Counted from the stretch's first letter, positions 22,437 to 30,791 are shown. The stretch is DNA of 34,202 nt from Occallatibacter sp. (GCA_031296165.1 JARLGF010000130.1:1-34202), one strand, 5' to 3'. Notes: generated by a model not told the origin, from the sequence alone. Numbers and translations: made by a program.

Positions 22437-24566
22437 ATGGCTGAAAAGACAATCCCGTGGTGGCGTAAGGCCCTGAATTTCGCTTTAAGCGGAATTCGCA
22501 CCGGATTTGGCCTCTTTTCCCGTCCAATAAAGGAAGTTCCCGTCGAAGAGGATCGATTTTTGCAGAGGTCTGAAGCATCCAAGAAAGTAGAAGAAGCAGC
22601 ATTGACCCATCAGCCTGCCAACCCGGAAGCCGTCCCCGCTGTCACTGAGATCGTGGCGGCGCAAGCTCCTGCCGCTGAACCTGTCGCTGCAAGTGATCCG
22701 GCCTCCGCACCTCACACCGAACCTGTTTCCGAACCCGCTCCCGCTGTCGAATCGCATCCCCTTCCGGTTGTTGAGCCGGTTGAAATAGCGGAGCCGATTG
22801 CAGGGCCAGCCAGCGAACCAGAAGTCGAGTCCGAGCCATCCTTGGCCGCTGAAGCAGAGCCTATCGCCGAACCCGAGCCTATCGCTGAACCGGCAGACGA
22901 GCCGGCTGCCGAAGCAGTTGCTCTCCCCGTGGAAGAACCGGTTGAAGAGATTGTCCCAACCCCGCAGCCCCTTGCCGAACAAGTAGCAGAAGAACCCGCT
23001 CCCACTGAAGAATCGCGCCCCGTTCCAGTTGTTGAGCCGCTTGAAATAGCCGAACCGATTGCAGGGCCAGCCAGCGAACCACAAGTCGAGCCCGAGCCAG
23101 CATTGGCCACCGAACCCGAGCCTGTCGTTGAACCCGAGCCTGTCGCTGAGCCGGCTGCCGACGCGGTTGCTCTCCCCGTGGAAGAACTGGTTGAAGAGAT
23201 TGTCCCAACCCCGCAGCCCCTTGCCGAACAAGTAGCAGGAGAACCCGCTCCCACTGAAGAATCGCGCCCCGTTCCAGTTGTTGAGCCGCTTGAAATAGCC
23301 GAGCCGATTGCAGAGCCAGCCAGCGAACCAGAAGTCGAGTCCGAGCCATCCTTGGCCGTTGAAACGGAGCTTGTTGCCGAACCCGAGGCTGTCGCTGAGC
23401 CCGCTGCTGAAGTAGTCGATCGGACCGTTGAACTGCCGGTTGATGAGATTGAGCCGATTGCGGAAGCAGTGATCGAGCAGGAAGAAACTGAACCCCAATT
23501 GGCCGATGAAACAGAGCATGTCGCGGAAGACGAGCCAGAAGATGAGCCCGTTACCGAGGCAATCGATCTGCCCGTTGAGGCGCCGGATATAGAGATTGAA
23601 TCAATTACCGAGCCGATTTTGGAGCAAGCGGAAGCCGAGCCCGAAACCGCTCCCGTTTCTGACCTACCGGTCGAGCCTCAAGCCGCTCCAAGTCCTGAGC
23701 CTCAAGCCGCTCCAACCCCGGAGCCAGCCCCGCCGCTGGTGCTCACCTCCAAGCCGATCGTTAAGATTGAGTCGCGCGACAACCAGGCCGACCTCTCGCC
23801 TTTCTCCGTAATTGTGGAGCAGGTCTACGACGGCCCTCTGGACCTGCTGCTGGATCTGATCCGCAAGCAGGACATCGACATCTACGACATTCCCATCGCC
23901 AGAATCACCGCGCAGTTTCTGGCCTATGTGAACCAGCTCAAAGCTACCGACGTTGATGTAGCCGGCGAGTTCATTTACACCGCCTCGCTGCTCATCCACA
24001 TCAAGAGCAAGATGCTTTTGCCACGTTCGCCTTCCGGCCCGGACGACACCGCCGAGGATCCCCGCCGCGAACTGGTGGAGCGGCTGCTGGAGCATGAGCG
24101 CTTCAAGAATGCCGCCCAGATGCTGCAGGAAAAACAAATGCTTGAGGCTGCCACCTGGACCAATCCCGGCTTCCGCGAGTTTCAGAACGATGCTGCCGCC
24201 GAGCCGGAGATAGCCGCCGACACGGTAGACCTGGTGCGCATCTTCCGTGACATTCTGGAGCGCGCCCGCAAGCGCCCCGTCTTCAGCGTGGAAGACGACT
24301 CGGTGACCGTGGGCCAGATGATCCAGTTCCTGACCCGCAGGCTGACCATGGAAGACAAGCCCGTGGCTCTGCGCCGCCTGCTCAGTCACACCCGCTCGGA
24401 GCGGGCTCTGATTGCCATGTTCCTGGCGCTGCTGGAGTTGGTTCGCGTGCAAGCCATCCTGCTGCGCCAGGATTTGGCCTTCAGCGAGATCTTCATCAAG
24501 AAGCACACCGGCTTTGACGCTGTCATGAATCAGGGCCTGGTCAACGCGCTGGACGACTGGCGGTAG
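22437..24566 (+). CDS. scpA: Segregation and condensation protein A with giant N-terminal extension
   Basis: 709 residues; the kleisin subunit that bridges the SMC heads with ScpB. Only the last 257 residues (from about 453: SPFSVIVEQVYDGPLDLLLD) are ScpA, including DIDIYDIPIARITAQFL, EFIYTASLLIHIKSKMLLP and the C-terminal winged helix. Everything before it is an acidic Pro/Glu/Ala/Val-rich extension built on a DNA repeat. The first 35 residues differ again (IPWWRKALNFALSGIRTGFG): basic, aromatic and amphipathic, possibly a membrane- or protein-docking helix. ATG 22437 is preferred over 22431 because GGGGA sits six bases before it. No stop or frameshift separates the parts. Bacterial ScpA is normally about 250 residues. 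Confidence 0.92.
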   Translation: MAEKTIPWWRKALNFALSGIRTGFGLFSRPIKEVPVEEDRFLQRSEASKKVEEAALTHQPANPEAVPAVTEIVAAQAPAAEPVAASDPASAPHTEPVSEPAPAVESHPLPVVEPVEIAEPIAGPASEPEVESEPSLAAEAEPIAEPEPIAEPADEPAAEAVALPVEEPVEEIVPTPQPLAEQVAEEPAPTEESRPVPVVEPLEIAEPIAGPASEPQVEPEPALATEPEPVVEPEPVAEPAADAVALPVEELVEEIVPTPQPLAEQVAGEPAPTEESRPVPVVEPLEIAEPIAEPASEPEVESEPSLAVETELVAEPEAVAEPAAEVVDRTVELPVDEIEPIAEAVIEQEETEPQLADETEHVAEDEPEDEPVTEAIDLPVEAPDIEIESITEPILEQAEAEPETAPVSDLPVEPQAAPSPEPQAAPTPEPAPPLVLTSKPIVKIESRDNQADLSPFSVIVEQVYDGPLDLLLDLIRKQDIDIYDIPIARITAQFLAYVNQLKATDVDVAGEFIYTASLLIHIKSKMLLPRSPSGPDDTAEDPRRELVERLLEHERFKNAAQMLQEKQMLEAATWTNPGFREFQNDAAAEPEIAADTVDLVRIFRDILERARKRPVFSVEDDSVTVGQMIQFLTRRLTMEDKPVALRRLLSHTRSERALIAMFLALLELVRVQAILLRQDLAFSEIFIKKHTGFDAVMNQGLVNALDDWR
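22767..23400 (+). repeat. In-frame 249/261-bp tandem repeat inside scpA
   Basis: Copies begin with GTTGTTGAGCC at 22767, 23028 and 23277, spaced 261 and 249 bp, multiples of three (87 and 83 codons). Between 22942 and 23300 adjacent copies share identical runs of about 48 and 63 bases, so the duplication is recent. The third copy fades after about 23400. The encoded unit is Pro/Glu/Val-rich. Confidence 0.88.
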
Positions 24567-24574
24567 TGTTTTAT

Positions 24575-24590
24575 TATAACAAATGTTATA
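24575..24590. promoter_or_regulatory. Palindrome in the promoter region of the AbrB/Doc module
   Basis: TATAAC (24575-24580) and GTTATA (24585-24590) are separated by AAAT, in an AT-rich patch just after the scpA stop. TATACT (24587-24592) could be a -10 box overlapping it. A likely operator for the AbrB-type antitoxin; inferred from symmetry and position. Confidence 0.5.
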
Positions 24591-24615
24591 CTCAAAACCG
24601 GCGAGGAGGCTCCTC

Positions 24616-24843
24616 ATGGCCACAACCACCAAAATCATCGCCATCGGCAACTCGGCCGGGATCATCCTGCCCAGGGAGATTCTGGATCGCTTGAAGGTAG
24701 AAAAGGGCGACCCGGTTTACCTTAGCGAAGTGGCTGGAAGCGTCCAGATCAGTCCCTATGATGAAGAATTCGCAGCCAAAATGGAGGTTGCCGACCGCGT
24801 ACTTCGCCGCTATCGCGATGCCTTCAAAAAACTGGCCGAATAA
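24616..24843 (+). CDS. AbrB/MazE-type antitoxin paired with Doc
   Basis: 75 residues. The N-terminal swapped-hairpin DNA-binding fold reads TTKIIAIGNSAGIILPREIL, followed by KVEKGDPVYLSEV, which is the SpoVT/AbrB pattern. The helical tail (AAKMEVADRVLRRYRDAF) should bind the toxin. ATG 24616 has GAGGAGG six bases upstream. That ribosome site is part of a short palindrome, GAGGAGGCTCCTC (24603-24615), which could partly mask it. Its TAA is followed at once by the toxin GTG. Confidence 0.9.
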   Translation: MATTTKIIAIGNSAGIILPREILDRLKVEKGDPVYLSEVAGSVQISPYDEEFAAKMEVADRVLRRYRDAFKKLAE

Positions 24844-25236
24844 GTGAAAGAGCCCATCTGGATTCGTGAAGTGGAAGCCCTGGCGTTTCATGCCCAGCTG
24901 ATTGCTCGCTTTGGCGGTGCCAGCGGTGTCCGGGACATAAATTTGCTGGATTCAGCCCTGGCTCGTCCCAGAAACATGTTTGCCTATACCGAAAAGGCGT
25001 TGACCATGGCTGATCTGGCTGCGGCTTACGCTGTAGGCATTTCCAGCAACCATCCCTTTGTGGACGGGAACAAGAGAACGGCGATGCAGGTTGCCTTTGT
25101 GTTCCTTGAATTCAATGGATTTCCTGTAACCGCCAGTCAGGAAGAGGCATGTCTTACCTTCCTGGGCCTTGCGGCTGGCGAAATTACTGAAGCCGATTTA
25201 GCTTTCTGGTTCTCCAAGCATATTCGAGCTACATAG
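24844..25236 (+). CDS. doc: Doc-family (death on curing) Fic-fold toxin
   Basis: 130 residues. The Fic/Doc motif HPFVDGNKRTA lies near residue 75, with the catalytic His and the phosphate-binding NKR. Helices around it (GVRDINLLDSALARP at the start) match Doc. Doc phosphorylates elongation factor Tu and stops translation. It starts with GTG directly after the antitoxin stop, with no spacer, so translation is coupled. The partner is AbrB-like rather than Phd, a pairing seen in other bacteria. Confidence 0.92.
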   Translation: MKEPIWIREVEALAFHAQLIARFGGASGVRDINLLDSALARPRNMFAYTEKALTMADLAAAYAVGISSNHPFVDGNKRTAMQVAFVFLEFNGFPVTASQEEACLTFLGLAAGEITEADLAFWFSKHIRAT

Positions 25237-25345
25237 TGTAAGTGCATCATGGCATGGCTTCCACCCGCTCGCTCGTGTCCGATTTCCACCGCTCCAAGCA
25301 CCCTTTACATCCACTTCACCCATCCGGTGTAGAATCAATACAGCA

Positions 25346-25406
25346 GAGCCTGTCCTTCGGGCTCACCGAGCAAACAACTGCGCAAGGATGTAGTTGTTGG
25401 GGTTTT
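25346..25406 (+). promoter_or_regulatory. Two adjacent hairpins between doc and the first pit gene
   Basis: Hairpin one is GAGCC (25346-25350) with GGCTC (25360-25364). Hairpin two is AACAACT (25373-25379) with AGTTGTT (25392-25398), followed by GGGG and TTTT (25403-25406). They could terminate the doc transcript or act in the pit leader. They do not match a riboswitch I know. Confidence 0.4.
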
Positions 25407-25546
25407 ATGGACGCCTATTTATCCGGCTCTTCTCTCTCCTGCCAAACACCATCCCCTTTGTATTTGCTATTTAGTTCTATCGCCGATCTACGATCCTGGA
25501 GGTCCAGGTGCATCCGGAGTGTTTCCGGTCGCCTCGGAATTCTCTG

Positions 25547-27166
25547 ATGACCGAAGTAGCAACGATGGTTGAAGAGCTCCCCGTGAGCGCAAAGCAGCTT
25601 GACCACAAGATGAAAAAAGCACCCAGTCGCTCCAGTGTGCTTATTTTTCTCTGTGCGCTGCTCGGCAGCCTCGGCTACATCTGCTTCCACCTGGCCAAAG
25701 ATCTTGACTCTGTAACCGTCACCAGCGTCTGGCCTTATCTGCTGCTGGGCCTGGCCCTGTTCATCGCCCTCAGCTTTGAATTCGTCAACGGCTTCCACGA
25801 CACCGCCAACGCCGTGGCCACGGTCATCTACACCCACTCGCTTGAGCCGAATATCGCCGTGATCTGGTCGGGCATGTGCAACTTGGCCGGGGTGTTGCTT
25901 TCCTCCGGTACGGTGGCATTTGCCATTGTCACTCTCCTGCCCGTGGACCTGATTCTGCAGGTGAGTTCCGGCGCCGGTTTTGCCATGGTCTTTGCGCTGC
26001 TCATCGCCGCAATCCTGTGGAACCTGGGCACCTGGTGGTTCGGCTTGCCGGCCTCCAGCTCCCACACCATGGTCGGTTCCATCATGGGCGTAGGCCTGGC
26101 TAACCAGGTGCTCAATCCGCACAGCGGCACCTCCGGCCTGGACTGGGAACAGGCCATCAGGGTTCTCAAAGCGCTGCTTATCTCGCCGGTGGTGGGCTTT
26201 GGCCTTGCGGCCCTTTTGATCCTGCTGTCGAAAGCTCTTATCAAGTACCCAGCCCTTTACGAAGCGCCCAGGGAGAAAAAGCCGCCCCCGTTTCCCATCC
26301 GCGCCCTCATGGTGCTTACCTGCACCGGGGTCAGCTTCTTCCACGGCTCCAACGACGGCCAGAAGGGCATGGGCCTCATCATGCTCATCCTCATCGGCAC
26401 CGTGCCCACAGCTTACGCGCTCAACCACGCCGTCAGTCCCATGGAGATACAGAGCTTCATCGCCGCTTCCGAACAGGCCGGCCATATCCTCGACCGGCAC
26501 GTTGACCCCAAAGGCATCCTCGGCCCCGATGCCCGCGAAGAAGTCACCGAGTACATTCGCACCAAGCAGTTGCAACCGGACACAATTCTGGCGCTCCGCG
26601 AACTTGTGGAAGACCTGAACCATGAAGTGGCGCTCTATAAAGTGTTCAAGTCGGTTCCGGCCAAGGATCAGACCAACATCCGCAACGACATGTACGTGGC
26701 CAGCGAAGCCATTCGCCTCATGCAGAAGAACCGCAACCCGGCCTTTACCGCAGACGAAAACGCCGCCCTCGCCAATTACAAGACCAAGGTCGACAAGTCC
26801 ACCAAGTTCCTCCCCGACTGGGTCAAAGTGGCCGTGGCGCTTGCCTTGGGCCTGGGTACCATGGTCGGCTGGAAGCGCATTGTGGTTACCATCGGCGAAA
26901 AAATCGGCAAGGAGCATCTGACCTACGCGGAAGGCGCCTGCTCCGGGCTCGTCGCCATGGCCACCATCTTCGCCGCCGACAGGTTTGGTCTCCCTGTAAG
27001 CACGACGCATGTCCTCAGCTCCGGCGTGGCGGGCACCATGACCGCCAACGGCAGCGGACTGCGCATGTCCACTATCCGCAACATTGCCGCGGGCTGGGTC
27101 TTGACGCTTCCTGCCGCCGCGCTGCTCTCTGGCTTGCTCTACTGCCTCTTCCGCGCCATCTCCTGA
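25547..27166 (+). CDS. pit: PitA-type inorganic phosphate transporter (first copy)
   Basis: 539 residues; a low-affinity metal-phosphate/proton symporter of the inner membrane (PHO4 family). The two signature repeats are present: FEFVNGFHDTANAVATVIYT in the N-half and FFHGSNDGQKGMGLIM in the C-half. ASSSHTMVGSI and PVSTTHVLSSGVAGT mark the paired re-entrant regions. About ten helices flank a central soluble loop of about 130 residues. I chose ATG 25547 because MTEVATM aligns with the start of the second copy. GTG 25508 has a better ribosome site (GGAGG five bases upstream) and would add 13 residues. The second copy at 29143 is nearly identical in length and sequence. Confidence 0.94.
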   Translation: MTEVATMVEELPVSAKQLDHKMKKAPSRSSVLIFLCALLGSLGYICFHLAKDLDSVTVTSVWPYLLLGLALFIALSFEFVNGFHDTANAVATVIYTHSLEPNIAVIWSGMCNLAGVLLSSGTVAFAIVTLLPVDLILQVSSGAGFAMVFALLIAAILWNLGTWWFGLPASSSHTMVGSIMGVGLANQVLNPHSGTSGLDWEQAIRVLKALLISPVVGFGLAALLILLSKALIKYPALYEAPREKKPPPFPIRALMVLTCTGVSFFHGSNDGQKGMGLIMLILIGTVPTAYALNHAVSPMEIQSFIAASEQAGHILDRHVDPKGILGPDAREEVTEYIRTKQLQPDTILALRELVEDLNHEVALYKVFKSVPAKDQTNIRNDMYVASEAIRLMQKNRNPAFTADENAALANYKTKVDKSTKFLPDWVKVAVALALGLGTMVGWKRIVVTIGEKIGKEHLTYAEGACSGLVAMATIFAADRFGLPVSTTHVLSSGVAGTMTANGSGLRMSTIRNIAAGWVLTLPAAALLSGLLYCLFRAIS

Positions 27167-27356
27167 GCCGTCCGGCGCCCGGTCGCCGGGTAGAAATTAC
27201 CTGGTTACATGTAAAGAATCTACAGCGGCAAACTCTTCCGCAATGACCGTCCCCTTCATTCTCAACAAGCTGCAACTTGGCCTTTGAAATGCTCCTTGAA
27301 AGCTGCCTGCCTGACAGAGCGGCATGGGCATCTGGCAAAAACAGGAGGATAAGGAC

Positions 27357-28859
27357 ATGCCACTCCAGCCTTCAGCTTTGATTGAGAACAGTTCGCAGGC
27401 GTCTCCGGCGAGGCATCGCTACCGAGCAATTCCGCGGTTGGCAGCCTCTCCGGAAAGTCCAGAGAGAGCCCGCCTCGACCACGAACTGCCAAGCCAGATA
27501 CTGGCCTACGCGCAGCGCTATGACATGCAGACCGGACTGATGAACTATCGGTCGTTTCAGGAGTCGCTGGCCAGGCTATTGCAGAACGGTCCACCCGGCC
27601 AGCAGGTGGCGCTGCTTTGGATTGAGATCCTCAGCCTGCGCCGGGCGTTCACCCTCTATGGCTCCAAAGGAACCGGCGAACTGGTGCAGCATGTTGCGCA
27701 ATCCCTGCGTTCCGCCCTCGATTCCGGCATGTTGGTAGGCCGCTTCAACGACGGATGCTTCCTGGTCGCGCTCGCAGCCTCCAAATCCGCCACATCCTGC
27801 AAGCGGCGTATTCAGGCCGTTGTCGATTCAATTTTGCCCACATGCATCCCCGGCTCGCATACCAGGCTTGAAGTCGCCTCGGGCGTCGCCTTTTGCCCTT
27901 CTGACGCACAGTCGCCCGAAGGCCTGGTGCGTTTTGCCGGCCTCGCAGCCAGTTGCGCCGCCGCCGTCATGAGCCCCTCCGTATTGCCCTTCCGCTCCAA
28001 CATGCACCGCCACCTCCTGCGCAGCCATCGCCTTGAAGCGGAGATGCACAAAGGCCTCGACCAGGGGCAATTCCACAATGTTTACCAACCCAAAGTAAAC
28101 CTTGCAACAGGTGAAGTGCTGGGTGCAGAAACGCTCATTCGCTGGAATCATCCCAGGTGGGGCTTCATCCCGCCCTGCACCTTCATTCCCATTGCCGAAC
28201 AGTCCAATCTGATTCACCGCATCATGGATTTCAATTTGCGCACCGCGCTCAAGGACGCGCAAAGCTGGCGCGGACAGGGCTTGTCCATGCCCTTGATTAG
28301 CGTCAATGCCTCCGCCGTCAATCTCCGCCATGACGCCTTTGTCCCCTCCGTACGTGCTCTTCTCGCCGAGTTGCCCATCGCTCCCACAAAGCTGGAACTG
28401 GAGGTGACTGAGTCGGTGCTCTTTGAAGACGAGGAGTTGTTTGCCTCCCGTGTCAGGCAGTTAAAGACGATGGGCGTCCGCATCGCCATCGACGACTTCG
28501 GCACCCGTTACACCGGCTTCAATGTGCTCAGGAATCTGCCCCTGGACACAATGAAGATCGACCAGTGCTTCATCCACGGCATCGACCGCTCCCCCAAGAT
28601 GCTTTCCCTGTGCCAGACCATCGTGGCCATGGCGAAGCAATTGAAAATGCGCACGGTGGCTGAGGGCGTGGAGGAACCGGCTGAGATGGAGGCGCTGCAA
28701 CAGATCGGTTGCGATGCGGGACAGGGGTATTTGTTTCAGCGGCCGGTGCCGGCCACTGAACTGGCTCAGTTCCTGAGCGGATGGCAAACGCAGATGTTGG
28801 CCTACAAATTCGACCCCGCCCGCGAAACGCCCGTTTACGTCGCTGCCGTGAGATCGTAA
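27357..28859 (+). CDS. EAL-domain cyclic-di-GMP phosphodiesterase with degenerate GGDEF
   Basis: 500 residues, no membrane helix, so cytoplasmic. A GGDEF-like domain (about 50-205) has lost its signature, with RFNDGCF (129-135) where GGDEF is expected, so it should not make c-di-GMP. The EAL domain (about 225-475) keeps the catalytic set: E258 (in ETL instead of EAL), N317, E349 (LEVTES), D379-D380 (DDFGTRYTGF), K400, E436 and Q456. It is therefore likely an active phosphodiesterase, perhaps regulated by the dead GGDEF. ATG 27357 has AGGAGG eight bases upstream. It sits alone between the two pit genes with its own terminator. Confidence 0.9.
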   Translation: MPLQPSALIENSSQASPARHRYRAIPRLAASPESPERARLDHELPSQILAYAQRYDMQTGLMNYRSFQESLARLLQNGPPGQQVALLWIEILSLRRAFTLYGSKGTGELVQHVAQSLRSALDSGMLVGRFNDGCFLVALAASKSATSCKRRIQAVVDSILPTCIPGSHTRLEVASGVAFCPSDAQSPEGLVRFAGLAASCAAAVMSPSVLPFRSNMHRHLLRSHRLEAEMHKGLDQGQFHNVYQPKVNLATGEVLGAETLIRWNHPRWGFIPPCTFIPIAEQSNLIHRIMDFNLRTALKDAQSWRGQGLSMPLISVNASAVNLRHDAFVPSVRALLAELPIAPTKLELEVTESVLFEDEELFASRVRQLKTMGVRIAIDDFGTRYTGFNVLRNLPLDTMKIDQCFIHGIDRSPKMLSLCQTIVAMAKQLKMRTVAEGVEEPAEMEALQQIGCDAGQGYLFQRPVPATELAQFLSGWQTQMLAYKFDPARETPVYVAAVRS

Positions 28860-28878
28860 TCCAGCGCCTGCCATGAGT

Positions 28879-28904
28879 GAGGTCGAAAGACCTCGATTTT
28901 TTTT
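28879..28904 (+). terminator. Rho-independent terminator of the EAL gene
   Basis: GAGGTC (28879-28884), a GAAA tetraloop and GACCTC (28889-28894) are followed by GA and eight T (28897-28904). It starts 20 bases after the stop codon. Confidence 0.93.
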
Positions 28905-29019
28905 AACCTGTGAATCCCTCCACTCGATCCGCGCACTCATCCATCCTTGCGCATCCTCACTCTTCCGCCGATCCAGCGCGTCCTTTTTCCCTGCGCCGCA
29001 TAACCTCCTCTGCGCACAT

Positions 29020-29046
29020 GCATGAATCTTCAACAACGATTCATGC
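29020..29046. promoter_or_regulatory. 9-bp inverted repeat upstream of the second pit gene
   Basis: GCATGAATC (29020-29028) and GATTCATGC (29038-29046) with a 9-base spacer lie 97 bases before ATG 29143. Possible repressor or activator site, or a leader hairpin. The first pit gene does not carry an obvious copy. Confidence 0.45.
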
Positions 29047-29142
29047 CCCATTCATCCGCATCGTCTATCCCTGAATGAAGCCATGCTTTGCTTCTCAGGG
29101 CGTGGCCGTACCTGCATCCATTCCACCTCCCGGAGCCTTTCC

Positions 29143-30765
29143 ATGTCCGATATGGCGACAACCATTTCAGGCCGTCCGCCCGCTTCAACCCTGCTCGACA
29201 AAAAAATGAACAAAACCCACGCCGTGGTCAGTGGCGTTGCGGTTGTGGGAGCGCTGGTCGTCGGCATAGGCTTCATCGCCGTCCACATCGCCCAGGACTT
29301 CTCCGGCGTCGCTGTCAGCAGCATCTGGCCCTACCTGCTGCTGGTCCTGGCTCTCCTCATCGCTCTCGGCTTTGAATTCGTCAACGGTTTCCACGACACT
29401 GCCAATGCTGTGGCCACCGTTATTTACACCCACTCCCTCGAACCCAACATCGCCGTCGTCTGGTCCGGACTATGCAATCTCTGCGGCGTTCTTGTCTCCT
29501 CCGGTACCGTGGCCTTTGCGGTTATCACGCTGCTCCCTGTCGAGCTGATCCTCCAGGTCAGCGCGGGTGCCGGCTTCGCCATGGTCTTCGCCCTGCTCAT
29601 CGCCGCCATCCTCTGGAATCTCAGCACCTGGTGGTTCGGCCTGCCGGCCTCCAGTTCCCACACCATGGTCGGCTCCATCATCGGCGTCGGCGTAGCCAAC
29701 CAGTTGATGAGCGTCCATTCCGGCACCTCCGGCGTGGATTGGGAACAGGCCACCAAAGTATTCAAGGTGCTGCTCATCTCCCCGCTCATCGGCTTCGGCG
29801 CTGCAGCCTTGCTGTTCCTCGCTTCCAAATGGCTCATCAAGTACCCCGCCCTGTATGAAGCTCCCAAAAATGCCGAGCCGCCACCGTGGCCCATCCGCAT
29901 GTTGCTGATTCTCACCTGCACCGGCGTCAGCTTCTCTCACGGCTCCAACGACGGCCAGAAGGGCATGGGCCTCATCATGCTCATCCTCATCGGCACCGTG
30001 CCCACCGCCTACGCGCTCAACCACGCCGTCAGCGCGCGCGACGCGCAGGACTTCATCGCCGTTTCGCAGCAGACAGGCCACATTCTCGACAGCCATGTCA
30101 ACCCCAACGGCGTCCTTGGCTCCGACGCCCGCGCTGAAGTCACCGACTACATCCGCACCAAGCAGGTTCAGCCGGACACGGTTCTTGCCCTCCGCGAACT
30201 GGTTGAAGACCTCAGCCACGAAGTGAGCCTCTACAAGGAGTTCAAAGCGGTTCCTGCCAATCAGCAGACCAACGTCCGCAATGACATGTACGTGGCCAGC
30301 GAAGCCATCCGCCTCATGCAGAAGAACCACAACCCGGCCTTCACCGCGGACGAGAACGCCGCCCTCGCCAACTACAAAAGCAAAGTCGACAAGGCCACCA
30401 AGTTCATTCCCGTCTGGGTCAAGGTTGCCGTCGCCCTGGCGCTTGGCATGGGCACCATGGTCGGCTGGAAGCGCATCGTCGTCACCGTGGGCGAAAAAAT
30501 CGGCAAGGAGCACCTGACTTACGCCCAGGGTGCCTGCGCCGAACTGGTGGCCATGTGCACAATCTTTGCCGCCGACAACTTTGGCCTCCCCGTCTCCACC
30601 ACACATGTCCTCAGCTCCGGCGTGGCCGGCACCATGGCCGCCAACCGCAGCGGACTGCAGGTATCCACCATCCGCAACATTGCCGCGGCCTGGGTTTTCA
30701 CCCTCCCCGCCGCGGCGCTGCTCTCCGGCTCGCTCTTCTGGGCTTTCCGCCAATTTACCCACTGA
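29143..30765 (+). CDS. pit: PitA-type inorganic phosphate transporter (second copy)
   Basis: 540 residues, same family and topology as the first copy. Signatures: FEFVNGFHDTANAVATVIYT and FSHGSNDGQKGMGLIM. The central loop is also conserved (EVTDYIRTKQVQPDTVLALR versus EVTEYIRTKQLQPDTILALR). By eye most residues match; the N-terminal 30 residues differ most. ATG 29143 has CGGAG about seven bases upstream. It follows the EAL terminator and an inverted repeat, so it should have its own promoter. No PhoU/DUF47 partner gene is present next to either copy. Confidence 0.95.
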   Translation: MSDMATTISGRPPASTLLDKKMNKTHAVVSGVAVVGALVVGIGFIAVHIAQDFSGVAVSSIWPYLLLVLALLIALGFEFVNGFHDTANAVATVIYTHSLEPNIAVVWSGLCNLCGVLVSSGTVAFAVITLLPVELILQVSAGAGFAMVFALLIAAILWNLSTWWFGLPASSSHTMVGSIIGVGVANQLMSVHSGTSGVDWEQATKVFKVLLISPLIGFGAAALLFLASKWLIKYPALYEAPKNAEPPPWPIRMLLILTCTGVSFSHGSNDGQKGMGLIMLILIGTVPTAYALNHAVSARDAQDFIAVSQQTGHILDSHVNPNGVLGSDARAEVTDYIRTKQVQPDTVLALRELVEDLSHEVSLYKEFKAVPANQQTNVRNDMYVASEAIRLMQKNHNPAFTADENAALANYKSKVDKATKFIPVWVKVAVALALGMGTMVGWKRIVVTVGEKIGKEHLTYAQGACAELVAMCTIFAADNFGLPVSTTHVLSSGVAGTMAANRSGLQVSTIRNIAAAWVFTLPAAALLSGSLFWAFRQFTH

Positions 30766-30791
30766 GAATGGGCTTTCAAACTGCCTTGCAG

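Noticed and set aside
22485-23519. 344-codon minus-strand frame opposite the scpA repeat
   Set aside because: Low-complexity Gly/Phe/Leu/Arg mirror of Pro/Glu codons; arises from the repeat composition.
25415-27010. 531-codon minus-strand frame opposite the first pit gene (and a similar one at 29470-30873)
   Set aside because: Both are shadows of the same conserved gene, so their mutual similarity only reflects the pit duplication.
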